A stretch of DNA of 64,000 bases from Prevotellaceae bacterium UBA6398 (GTDB lineage Bacteria > Bacteroidota > Bacteroidia > Bacteroidales > Bacteroidaceae): the NCBI GenBank assembly GCA_002437495.1, contig DJQA01000015.1, positions 1-64,000 of the forward strand, written 5' to 3'. The notes below the pieces were generated by a model. That model worked only from the letters and a program-made list of their open reading frames with translations, was not told the DNA's origin and searched no databases. The position numbers and the translations under genes were made by a program. The first letter of the stretch is position 1, and every line of letters starts with the position of its first letter. Below, piece after piece: positions 9,601-17,535 of the stretch.

Positions 9601-10022
9601 GCTTCGGGATATGTTATTACGGCCAATGGAAAGTTGCCGTGGGCAAGGCGTCCAAGCACCTCTGTACGCATTATAATATAGTCATCATCGCGCACACTTT
9701 TGTTTCCCTTTTTCTTGGTTTCGGCAGGAAAGAAAACGATGTTGTTTTCTAATGCACTGTTTGCCGAAAGCTTTTCAAAATCCTGAAAGAAGTATGCAGC
9801 ATCGTCATGGTTGTCAAGAATGGCAACAAGGCAGCCACTGCCTGCTGCCATATCGGCAAGGTGGCGAAAAAGCCCATATGCCGCCACGGCTTTCGCCGAG
9901 CCTTGCAGCCCGTTAATCTTAACGATGCCGCAGCCTTGCTTTTGAAGTTTGCCAACTTCGTTGCACAGGCTCTTGGCTTCTTCGCTTTTATCAAAAGCCT
10001 TTTCAAAAAAGCTCAATTCCAT
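6654..10022 (-). CDS. mfd: Transcription-repair coupling factor Mfd
   Basis: At 1122 aa this is full length for Mfd. The N-terminal UvrB-like module is followed by the RNA-polymerase-interacting CarD-like domain (LQVGDYVVHIDHGVGQFMGL, about residues 430-480), a SF2 translocase with Walker A GDVGFGKTEVA (about residue 583) and DEEQ box (IIDEEQKFG, about residue 689), helicase motif VI (HQMRGRVGRS) and a C-terminal TRCF domain. Mfd removes RNA polymerase stalled at lesions and recruits UvrA to the transcribed strand. It follows the glycosyltransferase gene by 23 bp and is the last gene of the ispE operon. Confidence 0.97.
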   Translation of the reverse strand: MELSFFEKAFDKSEEAKSLCNEVGKLQKQGCGIVKINGLQGSAKAVAAYGLFRHLADMAAGSGCLVAILDNHDDAAYFFQDFEKLSANSALENNIVFFPAETKKKGNKSVRDDDYIIMRTEVLGRLAHGNFPLAVITYPEAIAQKVPGAEEVAERSLTVKTNGTLDITETERKLIEWGFKPVDYVYAPGEFAVRGSIVDIFSYSCPDPIRIDLFGDNVESVRTFDVATQLSIEKLDNAIIAPQASNAANLVPITNLFPPNTVYFTGSIALDAAKIEEYKQQMPECPPENFAANEEMQNLQNKHVVVESGVAQNAKENAHTPTITFHTSLQPLYHKDFNLVKASFTDYAAKGYKIFIAADSAKQLERIASALEGMGSKDIFTPLLGTVHSGFCSDDIKACLFTDHEIFDRFHRYNMKENGARRGKNALTLKEINDLQVGDYVVHIDHGVGQFMGLVHTGEGNSRQEAIKLVYAGGDIVMVSINSLHKLSKYRGKEGTPPKVSHLGTGAWQRIKERTKKRIKDIARDLIRLYAERRSKKGFAFSGDNYMQHELEASFLYEDTPDQSKASQAVKEDMEKARPMDRLVCGDVGFGKTEVAIRAAFKAVCDNKQVAILVPTTVLALQHYRTFSERLKDFPVRVDYLSRARTPKQTKEVLKDLADGKIDIIVGTHKLTGKNIKFHDLGLLIIDEEQKFGVSVKEKLRQIKTEIDTLTLTATPIPRTLQFSLMGARDLSVIRTAPPNRYPIDTELITFNEETVSEAINRELARGGQVFFVCNRISKLPSIKAMINRLVPEARVAIGHGQMPPEELEKVITGFVNFDFDVLVSTTIIESGVDIPNANTIIIGGAQNFGLSDLHQMRGRVGRSNKKAYCYLLTPPISSLPDDARRRLEAIEGFSDLGSGFSIALQDLDIRGAGNLLGAEQSGFIADLGYETYQRVLSEAVNELKTQEFSDLYQDEIQQSKEGEGSFFVEDCNVESDIPMFFPETYVPGASERIMLYRELDSISSDEELQRYHRHLTDRFGPPPRQAEALMLMPTLRRKARALGVEKVFMKNKRMTLFFVSDNASPFYKSNTFGNIIDYAMKHIQRCKLDESNGKRKMSVANIPTPEAAIAVFDEIIHRESK

Positions 10023-10045
10023 ATTTCATGCGTGTGTTTGAACGG

Positions 10046-11185
10046 TCAGTTGTGTTGCGGCCATTTGCCGACAATTTTCTTACGCTCGATTTGGCGGTTC
10101 CAAAAATCCAGATAGTGTTGTGCAACTTTTACGGAATCGTGGTATTTTTTTATGTACTCCACGCTTTGCCGAGACAGCAATGGAATGCGTTCGCTATGAA
10201 GAGTGATGTCTTTAAGTGCATTGTAAACGCTTTCTTCGTTGGGCAGCACGTTTATTATCGGGCGCAGAACCTTTTCACCGAGAATTTCGTAGTTTTCCTC
10301 CTCGCCGCCGCCTACAACAATAATGCCTTTTGCCATTGCCAAAAGAGCGTTCATGGCGGGTGTGTATGAATACAGTTGGTCTAATATCAGGTCGCAAGAA
10401 TTCATAAGGTTCTGATATGTTGAAAAAGGCACAGATTCCACTTTTACCATTTCCGCCTTGTCCGGAAAATCGCGAACCACGCGCTCGAGCGCACTCAGCA
10501 TTATGTCAGTGCCCTTGTATTCGCTGCGCGCTTTCTGAATACCGATGAAGAAACGTACTTTGTCGTGTTTCTCGTTTGATTTTGGCGTTATCGAACTCAA
10601 ATCTATGGGGAAAGGTATGAATTTCAGTTTTTCGCCAAAATACGGTTTGTACGATGCGTAGTATTCATACAGCCCGGCTATTATCCCATCGCAGTTCTCG
10701 GCTATCCTGCAATTCAGACGGCCTTTTGCTCCGGTGCCCCAGTCTTTTATCCAAATGTCGTTTTCTCCGTCATGGCGCATGGTGTCGCCAAGGTTAAAGT
10801 CGCTGTATCGGAATGTTTTGCAATCGCATCCTGCGTGAACCCAAAAGTGGTCCATGCCGAATGCGCCGAGAAACATAGATTTGTTGCGCGCTTTGAGCAG
10901 ATTGTATATTGGTTCGATTCTTTCTGCCTTCATAGGCAGGAATATGGGGTTTATTATCTGCACCACGTCATATCCTTTGAGCTTGGGAAGAATCTTTAGC
11001 ATTCGTCCCACAAAGGCTGCGGTGCCGCGCACACCGAGGTCGTAGCGCCTCACATTTATGTCGCGTTCGTAGTTTTTCCAATTGTCTCCGTCCGAAACAA
11101 CGGTTACCTCGTGTCCAAGTTGCCGCAGTCCGCAGGCCAGGGCCCAGTGTACGTTGCTGAATTCTCCGAGAAGCAGAATTTTCAT
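10046..11185 (-). CDS. GT-B fold glycosyltransferase (group 1-like)
   Basis: The protein is 379 aa. The N-terminus MKILLLGEFSNVHWALACGL and the following LRQLGHEVTVVSDG match the first Rossmann half of GT-B enzymes. The C-terminal half has ARSEYKGTDIMLSALERV and a late LLAMAKGIIVVGGGEEE segment where GT4 enzymes bind the donor nucleotide, with the usual acidic pair (EEENYE). It probably transfers a sugar to a surface polysaccharide or glycoprotein; donor and acceptor are not predictable. It starts 6 bp after the flavodoxin/ferredoxin gene and precedes mfd by 23 bp, so it is probably co-transcribed with housekeeping genes. Confidence 0.75.
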   Translation of the reverse strand: MKILLLGEFSNVHWALACGLRQLGHEVTVVSDGDNWKNYERDINVRRYDLGVRGTAAFVGRMLKILPKLKGYDVVQIINPIFLPMKAERIEPIYNLLKARNKSMFLGAFGMDHFWVHAGCDCKTFRYSDFNLGDTMRHDGENDIWIKDWGTGAKGRLNCRIAENCDGIIAGLYEYYASYKPYFGEKLKFIPFPIDLSSITPKSNEKHDKVRFFIGIQKARSEYKGTDIMLSALERVVRDFPDKAEMVKVESVPFSTYQNLMNSCDLILDQLYSYTPAMNALLAMAKGIIVVGGGEEENYEILGEKVLRPIINVLPNEESVYNALKDITLHSERIPLLSRQSVEYIKKYHDSVKVAQHYLDFWNRQIERKKIVGKWPQHN

Positions 11186-11191
11186 CGTTTG

Positions 11192-11947
11192 TTATACTTG
11201 AAAATTATTTGTTTCGCCGCTGTGCCGTGCAAAGGTGTATTGCCCTTTGTTTTTTGTTTGCGAACCGAAATTAATTGCGTGGCAGGGGCATGTGTGGTAG
11301 CAGGCCAAACATCCGGTGCAGCTACCGTTCCACAAAGGATGGTTTTCTTGCATGGTTATGTTGCCGATTGGGCAGGCCTTTTGGCAGCCGCCGCAATGAT
11401 TGCAGCATTTGCTCACATTGAACTTTCTGTCGTTTGTAAGGTATTTGCGCGAAAGCATTCCGAGCAGATAGGTTTTTGTGCGCGGCATCATGCCTTCGTG
11501 AACATCAGTTGTATTGTGCCTTTGGCTCAGTTCTCCGGCAATGTATAGCACCCTTGCAATGCAGCTGCCGAGCTTGCTCTTTCTAACCTTGTCGCTATCG
11601 ACATCAAACCCGGGTAGGCTTACATACGTGTTGGGCATTATAACGCTGAACGCGCTGTCGGGATTAAAACCGTGTTTGCGAACAAGGTTCAAGGCTTTGC
11701 CGGTGTCATCGCCGCAGGTCATGACAACAAATCTGTATTTTGCAGAGGATAATATGCGCAGGTTTTCTTTAACGAACTGTAGCACAACAGCCGGAGGCAT
11801 CCAGCCGTAAACGGGGAAAACCAGCCCCACGACATCTGCAGCTCCCTGTGGTTTAAGGAATATGCTTTGCGCCGTGTCGCCGGTTTGTTCTGCAAGCTTT
11901 TCTGCCACAAAGCGACTGTTGCCTGTACCCGAAAACCAGTAAATCAT
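11192..11947 (-). CDS. EFR1-type flavodoxin/2x[4Fe-4S] ferredoxin fusion protein
   Basis: The protein is 251 aa. The N-terminus IYWFSGTGNSRFVAEKLAE is a flavodoxin-like FMN phosphate-binding loop (SGTGNS). The C-terminal part has two clustered Cys motifs, CCNHCGGCQKACP and CTGCLACYHTCP, that match bacterial 4Fe-4S ferredoxins. Proteins of this architecture (EFR1 family) are thought to shuttle electrons, but the partner enzyme is unknown. Its ATG overlaps the ispE stop by 4 bp (ATGA), so translation is likely coupled. Confidence 0.85.
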   Translation of the reverse strand: MIYWFSGTGNSRFVAEKLAEQTGDTAQSIFLKPQGAADVVGLVFPVYGWMPPAVVLQFVKENLRILSSAKYRFVVMTCGDDTGKALNLVRKHGFNPDSAFSVIMPNTYVSLPGFDVDSDKVRKSKLGSCIARVLYIAGELSQRHNTTDVHEGMMPRTKTYLLGMLSRKYLTNDRKFNVSKCCNHCGGCQKACPIGNITMQENHPLWNGSCTGCLACYHTCPCHAINFGSQTKNKGQYTFARHSGETNNFQV

Positions 11948-12768
11948 TTACGCAATTCTTTTTCAAAAGTGAAACAGTCGGGAAACACGTCGTGAAGTTC
12001 AGACACAGGGCGGGTGAAGATTCCATACACTGCGCTTCCGCTGCCGCTCATGGATGCGTATTCCGCCCCCATGTCGTAAAGGGTTTGTTTTATTGCGGCT
12101 ATGCTCGGGTGTCGCTCGAAAACCGATGGCTCGAAGTCGTTCTTCAGTCGTCCGCGCCAAAGTCTTGGTTCGTCTTTCAGTATGTCTCTTATGTCTTCGT
12201 CAGAACTTTGCGGAGTAAGGTTTGAGTAAGCCTCCTTGGTACTTACGCTTTCGTTAGGTTTCACAAGGGCGAGGTGATTTCCTTTGAGACTTATGTTCAA
12301 TTTTTCGAAAACATTTCCTATTCCTGTGGCGTAAACAGGTTTGCCGCTTACGAAAAACGCGCAGTCCGCTCCATAGCGCGATATGCGTTGCCGCATCTCG
12401 TCTGCGCTCATACCAAGGCTGAATATCTCGTTTATGGATTTCAGAGTTTCGGCTGCATCGCTGCTGCCACCGCCGAGACCGGCTCCCGACGGTATGTGCT
12501 TGTAAAGGTATAGCGACATTGGGGGCAGACTGAACTCCTTTTGCAGGCTGTAATATACCTTGTATACGAGATTGGATTTAGGATTTTCGCCTTTTGGCAT
12601 GCCAAGAAACTGTACCTCTTCTTGCTCATCCTCCTGCAATGGCTTTATTTCCAGCACATCGTTAAGCGGAATGGCATAAAAGGCTGTCTCTATGTTGTGG
12701 TATCCGTCTTCGCGTTTGCTCACAACGTTAAGTCCCAAGTTTATTTTGGCACAAGGAAGTTTCAGCAT
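11944..12768 (-). CDS. ispE: 4-diphosphocytidyl-2-C-methyl-D-erythritol kinase IspE
   Basis: The protein is 274 aa, typical length. The start LPCAKINLGLNVVSKREDGY and the GHMP ATP-binding motif PSGAGLGGGSSDAA (about residues 92-105) are diagnostic, as is the C-terminal MSGSGSAVYGIF loop. The enzyme phosphorylates the 2-hydroxyl of CDP-ME in the non-mevalonate isoprenoid pathway. It heads an operon with the EFR1 protein, a glycosyltransferase and mfd. A promoter GTTG-N19-TAACTTTG lies just upstream. Confidence 0.96.
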   Translation of the reverse strand: MLKLPCAKINLGLNVVSKREDGYHNIETAFYAIPLNDVLEIKPLQEDEQEEVQFLGMPKGENPKSNLVYKVYYSLQKEFSLPPMSLYLYKHIPSGAGLGGGSSDAAETLKSINEIFSLGMSADEMRQRISRYGADCAFFVSGKPVYATGIGNVFEKLNISLKGNHLALVKPNESVSTKEAYSNLTPQSSDEDIRDILKDEPRLWRGRLKNDFEPSVFERHPSIAAIKQTLYDMGAEYASMSGSGSAVYGIFTRPVSELHDVFPDCFTFEKELRK

Positions 12769-12788
12769 ATTTGTTCAGAATGTTATGG

Positions 12789-12819
12789 CAAAGTTAGCAC
12801 ATTTTTCGGCACAACCAAC
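12789..12819 (-). promoter_or_regulatory. Bacteroides-type promoter of ispE operon
   Basis: On the minus strand GTTG (12816-12819) is followed after 19 bp by TAACTTTG (12789-12796), matching TTTG-N19-TAnnTTTG with one -33 mismatch. It ends about 20 bp before the ispE start. Confidence 0.7.
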
Positions 12820-12844
12820 CAACCGCCATGCTGAAAACGCAAAA

Positions 12845-12926
12845 CCACATTTGATGTGGGAAAAACTATGTCTGATGTAGATTTTCCTACGTCGGACATG
12901 GTTTAAATTATATCAGACATATTTTT
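12845..12926 (-). repeat. 21-bp phased palindrome array, copy 3 (4 units)
   Basis: Unit centres are at 12852, 12873, 12894 and 12915. The polar left end (TTGCAAAAAATATGTCTG on the minus strand) is at the high-coordinate side. It lies between the 5' side of ispE and the 3' end of the rubredoxin gene, two separate minus-strand units. Confidence 0.95.
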
Positions 12927-13054
12927 TGCAAACGCAACCGCCTGAAAAACTGCAAATTATGTGGTTGTAGGATTGGAGGTGTAAATTATTGTATGTCAGC
13001 GAAATAGCTAAAGGGTTTCGTGCGGTTGAAACCGGTCTTGCAGATAGGATAGGG

Positions 13055-13095
13055 GAAAAAACTTGCGGCAACCCCATAGTGGGGATTGCCGCAAG
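13055..13095 (-). terminator. Intrinsic terminator of rubredoxin gene
   Basis: On the minus strand CTTGCGGCAATCCCC pairs with GGGGTTGCCGCAAG (13062-13095) and is followed by TTTTTTCCCC. It begins 24 bp after the rubredoxin stop codon. Confidence 0.85.
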
Positions 13096-13118
13096 CCAAA
13101 CGCTTTTTGTACTGTAAA

Positions 13119-13283
13119 TTAATCTTCTTCGGCTTCAAAGTCTTCTTTGCCCACTCCGCAAATAGGGCAAACCCAATCGTCCGGTATATCTTCAAACGCG
13201 GTTCCCGGAGCTATTCCGTGTTCCGGGTCTCCAACTTCGGGGTCGTACACATATCCGCATACTGTACAAACATATTTTTGCAT
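13119..13283 (-). CDS. Rubredoxin
   Basis: This short minus-strand gene codes for 54 residues. It has the two rubredoxin knuckles [12 protein letters not shown] (Cys near 6 and 9) and [14 protein letters not shown] (Cys near 39 and 42), with the conserved [15 protein letters not shown] loop between. Four Cys bind one iron, and the protein transfers single electrons, often in oxygen or peroxide detoxification in anaerobes. It is a free-standing gene with its own terminator; a TATATTTG element at 13317-13324 on the minus strand could be its -7 promoter box. No partner oxidoreductase is adjacent. Confidence 0.95.
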   Translation of the reverse strand: MQKYVCTVCGYVYDPEVGDPEHGIAPGTAFEDIPDDWVCPICGVGKEDFEAEED

Positions 13284-13358
13284 AACCTTTTGTATTTAAT
13301 AGACAATATACTATTGCAAATATAATGAATGTTTCTGAAGCTCTTTGCCTACAGTGTA

Positions 13359-15809
13359 TTAAAAGTTCACGTCTGTTTGCAGTGGAAGGTCATCAGATGA
13401 CGGTCCTACCAATATTCTGAAGCTTCCGTTGTCGGGAACAAAGTCTTCGGTGTTTATGTCGTAATACGAGAAAGCGTCTTCGTTGAGGTCTATTGTAATG
13501 GTTTTTGCCTCTCCCTTTTTCAAGTAAACTTTTTCGTAGCCTTTCAGCTCCTTTACAGGTCTTACCACTTTAGATTTTAGCGGGCTGACATACAGTTGTG
13601 CCACTTCAGCACCCGGTCTGCTGCCTGTGTTTGTAACTTTGAATGTAACGCGCAGGCGGTTTTTGCCAAGCTGACTGGCTTTTATGTCTGAGTAAGCGAA
13701 AGTTGTGTAGCTTAGTCCGAAACCGAACGGGAACAGCGGGCGTTTGTTCAGCGCATCATATCCTCTGTATCCGTAGAAAAGTCCTTCTTTGTATGTTATT
13801 TCCTTTGAGCCGTCGGGGGCGAAGAAATTGTCGTGTACGGGGTTGTCCTCCCATTTTTTTTCTATCGCCATGGGAAGTTTTCCGCTCGGGTTCACTGTTC
13901 CTTTCAGAATGTTAGCAAGTGCAGTGCCGCCTTCCTGTCCGGGATACCAATCCATAATCACGCCTTTTACGTTGTATATCCATGGCATGTTGAAGCCTCC
14001 GCCGGAATTTGCCACAACAATAACGTTTTTCACTTTTGAGGCAATATGCGAGATGAGCTCGTTTTGTGGTGCGGGCAGGTCGAATGTCCTGTCGAAGCCC
14101 TCGCTCTCGGTGTCGCTGTCGTAGCCAACAACAACTACTACAATGCTGAAGTTTTTGAGTTGCTTGTCGAGCTTCTTGAAGTCAAGCTCAGACATGGCGA
14201 AATCAAATATCCTATCGGATGCGCTCTGGTAGTATTCTATCGTGATATTGTATGTTTTTCCGGCTTCTGTTTTGAGCGTGCACGATGAATTTTTTGCGGC
14301 TTGGTCTCTCCATTCGTTGCACAGAGTTTTGCCGTCAACGGTCATGCGGTAGCCATCGTCTCCCTTAAACCGGAATATAACGTTTCCTGTGCTTGAGGCT
14401 TTGAACACTCCGCTCCATCGCACAGAGAAGTTTTCGTTGGGAATGCCCTCCGGAACTTTTATGTTGTTTGAAATGGCCGGACTTTCTTCGGTTCTTGTAG
14501 CTTTTGGCGTGCCTTCAAGGTTCTTGTTGTTGTAGTATTCCGCTTTCAATCCGGAATGGGTCAGGGATGCGTCTGTGAAGAATGCCCCGCTTATCGGGGT
14601 CTGGTATTTTTCATCTGAAATGAACGAAGCCTGTTTACCGAAAGCTTTTTTCATTCCTGCCCACGGTGTTACGGCGGAGTAGTAGTTCACATGGCCGCTG
14701 CCGCCTCCACGAGCTATTTTGTCGGCGTTCGGACCTATAACGGCAAATTTGTGTTTTCTTATTGGTAACACATCGTCTTCATTTTTGAGTAGCGTTATGC
14801 CGCTTTCCGCTATTTTCAGTGCGGCAGCTTTCAATTCGGGCTTTTCGTATGCTTTGACTTTCTTGTTCTCGTCTTTGTCAAGCACTCCGAATGCGCTCAT
14901 CGTTTGTAGAATGTGCTGCACCTTTTCGTTTATGGTTGCCTCGGAAATAAGACCTTTTGCAAGAGCGTCCTTAATAAGTTCCGGCTTCCAGTATTGCGAG
15001 CTGGGCATTTCGAGGTCAAGCCCGCCGTTTGCTGTGGCAACGGTGGAGTGCACAGCTCCCCAGTCGCTCATAACTATGCCTTTGAACCCCCATTTTTTTC
15101 TCAGCAAATCAATGTTGAGGTAGCGGCTCTCTGTTGTGTGTAGTCCGTAAAGTAGGTTGTAGCTATCCATTACGGCTCCCACTTTTGCCTCTTTAACTGC
15201 TTTGCGGAAAGTGGCAAGATAAATTTCGTTAAGCGTGCGCAGGTCAACATTGGAATTCACGTCCATTCGTCCCCATTCCATGTTGTTGGCGGCAAAGTGC
15301 TTAATTGTGGCTATAACTCCCTTTGACTGCACTCCCAATATATATTGTTTTGCAGTCTCGCTTGAAAGATATGGGTCTTCGCCAAAGTATTCAAAATTGC
15401 GTCCGCAAAGTGTGGCGCGATAAATGTTCACTCCGGGTCCGAGAATTACATCGGTGTTGTGGTCTTTGAAATCTATGGCGAGGCTTTCTCCCACAAGCCT
15501 TGCCATGTTCCTGTCCCAAGTGGCTGCAGTGAGCATTCCGCATGGGAAGAACATGCCCTTTATGCCTTGCCCAATTCCTTGCGGGCCATCGTGCATTTGA
15601 AGTGCAGGTATTCCCAAACGCTTTACAGGGCGCAGCGACATACCATCATCGTTTCCGCCAATTAGCGAAATTTTCTCGTCGAGCGTCATCTTTGAAACAA
15701 GTTCTTTGGCGCGCTCGATGTCTTTTGCCGTAATGTCTCCGGGAATTTGCGCGTGTGCGGTCAATGCCAAAACAAAGACCATAGCCGCAGTGAAAAATCT
15801 AAGTTTCAT
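13359..15809 (-). CDS. Secreted GH3 beta-glycosidase with PA14 insert
   Basis: The protein is about 816 aa from the ATG at 15809. A signal peptide (MKLRFFTAAMVFVLALTAHAQ) precedes a GH3 TIM-barrel (LGIPALQMHDGPQGIG; KHFAANNMEWGR). The catalytic nucleophile Asp is in GIVMSDWGAVHS. The second GH3 domain is split by a PA14 carbohydrate-binding insertion (LKAEYYNNKNLEGTP ... FRFKGDDGYRMTVDG). A C-terminal fibronectin-III-like domain carries PFGFGLSYTTF. The architecture matches beta-glucosidase/beta-xylosidase BglX relatives with PA14. It should release terminal sugars from plant or host oligosaccharides in the periplasm or at the cell surface; the exact sugar is not determinable. TACCTTTG at 15836-15843 may be the -7 box. 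Confidence 0.93.
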   Translation of the reverse strand: MKLRFFTAAMVFVLALTAHAQIPGDITAKDIERAKELVSKMTLDEKISLIGGNDDGMSLRPVKRLGIPALQMHDGPQGIGQGIKGMFFPCGMLTAATWDRNMARLVGESLAIDFKDHNTDVILGPGVNIYRATLCGRNFEYFGEDPYLSSETAKQYILGVQSKGVIATIKHFAANNMEWGRMDVNSNVDLRTLNEIYLATFRKAVKEAKVGAVMDSYNLLYGLHTTESRYLNIDLLRKKWGFKGIVMSDWGAVHSTVATANGGLDLEMPSSQYWKPELIKDALAKGLISEATINEKVQHILQTMSAFGVLDKDENKKVKAYEKPELKAAALKIAESGITLLKNEDDVLPIRKHKFAVIGPNADKIARGGGSGHVNYYSAVTPWAGMKKAFGKQASFISDEKYQTPISGAFFTDASLTHSGLKAEYYNNKNLEGTPKATRTEESPAISNNIKVPEGIPNENFSVRWSGVFKASSTGNVIFRFKGDDGYRMTVDGKTLCNEWRDQAAKNSSCTLKTEAGKTYNITIEYYQSASDRIFDFAMSELDFKKLDKQLKNFSIVVVVVGYDSDTESEGFDRTFDLPAPQNELISHIASKVKNVIVVANSGGGFNMPWIYNVKGVIMDWYPGQEGGTALANILKGTVNPSGKLPMAIEKKWEDNPVHDNFFAPDGSKEITYKEGLFYGYRGYDALNKRPLFPFGFGLSYTTFAYSDIKASQLGKNRLRVTFKVTNTGSRPGAEVAQLYVSPLKSKVVRPVKELKGYEKVYLKKGEAKTITIDLNEDAFSYYDINTEDFVPDNGSFRILVGPSSDDLPLQTDVNF

Positions 15810-15892
15810 TTTTGTGTGAATTTGTACATGCAATGCAAAGGTAGCATTAAAAATAATTAGGTAGGTAATATTCTGCGGATTAAATTTGGTAT

Positions 15893-15924
15893 TTTGGGCA
15901 TATGTGGTGATATGCGTAATTTTG
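15893..15924 (+). promoter_or_regulatory. Bacteroides-type promoter of HAD gene
   Basis: TTTG (15893-15896), a 20-bp spacer, then TAATTTTG (15917-15924). It supports the ATG at 15942 as the real start, because the longer frame from 15894 would begin upstream of the transcript. Confidence 0.75.
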
Positions 15925-15941
15925 CTGAAAATAATTACAAG

Positions 15942-16604
15942 ATGAGATACAGTTTCAAAGCGGTGCTTTTTGATTTCGATGGTGTTGTGGTTGACACAGA
16001 AAGCCAGTACACGGTGTTTTGGGATAGAATAAACAGCAAATATCTACCGGAAGTTGATAATTTGGCCGAGAAGCTAAAAGGAAACACGCTTGTCGAGGTG
16101 TTTGACAAGTATTTTTCGTCGGAAGAGACGAGAATGGAAATAAGAAAGGATTTAAATGCTTTTCAGCGTGCTATGAGTTACCCTTACGTTCCGGGAGTTA
16201 GGGAGTTTGTGAACAGTTTGAGGAAAGCGGACGTAAAGACTGCCGTTGCAACGAGTTCCGACCGCGACAAAATGAACGCCGTCTACGATGTGCGTCCGGA
16301 GCTGCGCGAAATGTTTGACGTTATTTTCACGGCTGAGGATTACCGGGAGTCCAAACCTTCGCCCGATTGTTATATAACGGCCGCAAGGTACTTTGGCTTT
16401 ACTCCGAAGGAATGCATAGTAATCGAGGATTCTATAAATGGCTTGAAATCTGCGGCAGCTTCGGGCTCTATGGTCATAGGGCTTACTACTACCAATCCCA
16501 AGGAAGTGGTGGAAAAATACAGCGACATTGTTATTCCTGACTTCAGCGGCTTTACGCCAAAGGATGCTGATAATGTTTTCAGCAACGGTTTTTGCGGTAA
16601 ATAA
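15942..16604 (+). CDS. HAD-superfamily phosphatase (beta-phosphoglucomutase-like)
   Basis: The protein is about 220 aa. HAD motif I is LFDFDGVVVDTES near residue 10, with a helical cap. Motif II is VATSSDRDK, motif III has the Lys in SKPSPDCY, and motif IV is IVIEDSINGLKSA. This is the subfamily I cap of the PGM/phosphatase group, which includes beta-phosphoglucomutase, sugar phosphatases and phosphoglycolate phosphatase. The substrate cannot be assigned. The gene stands alone between a divergent GH3 gene and panB, which has its own promoter. Confidence 0.85.
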   Translation: MRYSFKAVLFDFDGVVVDTESQYTVFWDRINSKYLPEVDNLAEKLKGNTLVEVFDKYFSSEETRMEIRKDLNAFQRAMSYPYVPGVREFVNSLRKADVKTAVATSSDRDKMNAVYDVRPELREMFDVIFTAEDYRESKPSPDCYITAARYFGFTPKECIVIEDSINGLKSAAASGSMVIGLTTTNPKEVVEKYSDIVIPDFSGFTPKDADNVFSNGFCGK

Positions 16605-16621
16605 GGAATTTAGTAATTTTG
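16591..16621 (+). promoter_or_regulatory. Bacteroides-type promoter of panB
   Basis: TTTG (16591-16594), 19-bp spacer, TAATTTTG (16614-16621): an exact match to the Bacteroides consensus. The -33 box overlaps the last codons of the HAD gene. Confidence 0.8.
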
Positions 16622-16688
16622 CACTCCAAAACAGGGGTGGTGTCTTGTCAACGAGATTTAAGCATATCCCCCATGTAACAAATATGTT

Positions 16689-17510
16689 ATGACAGGCTAT
16701 ATGTCAGATGGTTTGCGTCCTGTTACAGTGCAGCGCATTCTGAAAATGAAGGGCGAAGGCAGGAAGATTTCAATGCTTACCTCTTATGATTATACAATGG
16801 CAGGCATTGTGGATGCTGCGGGAATTGACATAATTCTTGTGGGTGATTCTGCCTCGAATGTTATGGCCGGCAATGAAACCACTCTTCCAATTACCGTTAG
16901 TGAAATGATTTATCACGCAAAGGGCGTGGTTAGGGCGGCAAAGCATGCGCTTGTGGTTTGCGACATGCCTTTCGGTTCATATCAGGCGGGTGCCGATGAT
17001 GCGGTTAAAAACGCCATGCGTATAATGAAAGAAAGCGGTTGCGATGCTGTGAAACTCGAAGGAGGAAAGCGCCTTGCTCCTGCCATAAGCGTGATGGTTG
17101 ACGCCGGTGTGCCGGTTATGGGGCATCTCGGGCTTACTCCGCAAAGCGTGCACAAGTTCGGCGGATACGGGCTGCGAGCAAAGGAAGAGGAAGAGGCGGC
17201 GCGGCTTATTGATGACGCTATGGCGTTGCAGCAGGCCGGTTGTTTCGCTTTGGTTTTGGAAAAGATTCCTGCATCGTTGGCAGGCAGCGTTTCCGCCCGG
17301 CTGGATATACCCGTGATTGGCATAGGTGCGGGAAACGCGGTTGACGGTCAGGTGCTTGTGGCTCAGGATATGCTTGGCATGAATAAAGGGTTTGCCCCCA
17401 AGTTCCTGCGGCGTTATGCCGATTTGCATTCTGTTATTACGGATGCCGTGCAGAGGTATATTGCCGATGTGAGTAGTGGGGATTTTCCCGGTAAGGAAGA
17501 GCAATATTGA
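16689..17510 (+). CDS. panB: 3-methyl-2-oxobutanoate hydroxymethyltransferase PanB
   Basis: The protein is 273 aa, normal length. It has [37 protein letters not shown] (metal-binding Asp), DMPFGSYQ, and VKLEGG with the substrate-binding Lys, then [19 protein letters not shown] and [15 protein letters not shown]. The enzyme adds a hydroxymethyl group from methylene-tetrahydrofolate to ketoisovalerate, the first step of pantothenate synthesis. An MFS transporter gene follows 25 bp downstream and may be co-transcribed. Confidence 0.97.
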   Translation: MTGYMSDGLRPVTVQRILKMKGEGRKISMLTSYDYTMAGIVDAAGIDIILVGDSASNVMAGNETTLPITVSEMIYHAKGVVRAAKHALVVCDMPFGSYQAGADDAVKNAMRIMKESGCDAVKLEGGKRLAPAISVMVDAGVPVMGHLGLTPQSVHKFGGYGLRAKEEEEAARLIDDAMALQQAGCFALVLEKIPASLAGSVSARLDIPVIGIGAGNAVDGQVLVAQDMLGMNKGFAPKFLRRYADLHSVITDAVQRYIADVSSGDFPGKEEQY

Positions 17511-17535
17511 TGGAGTAAAAATCATCTATGGCATT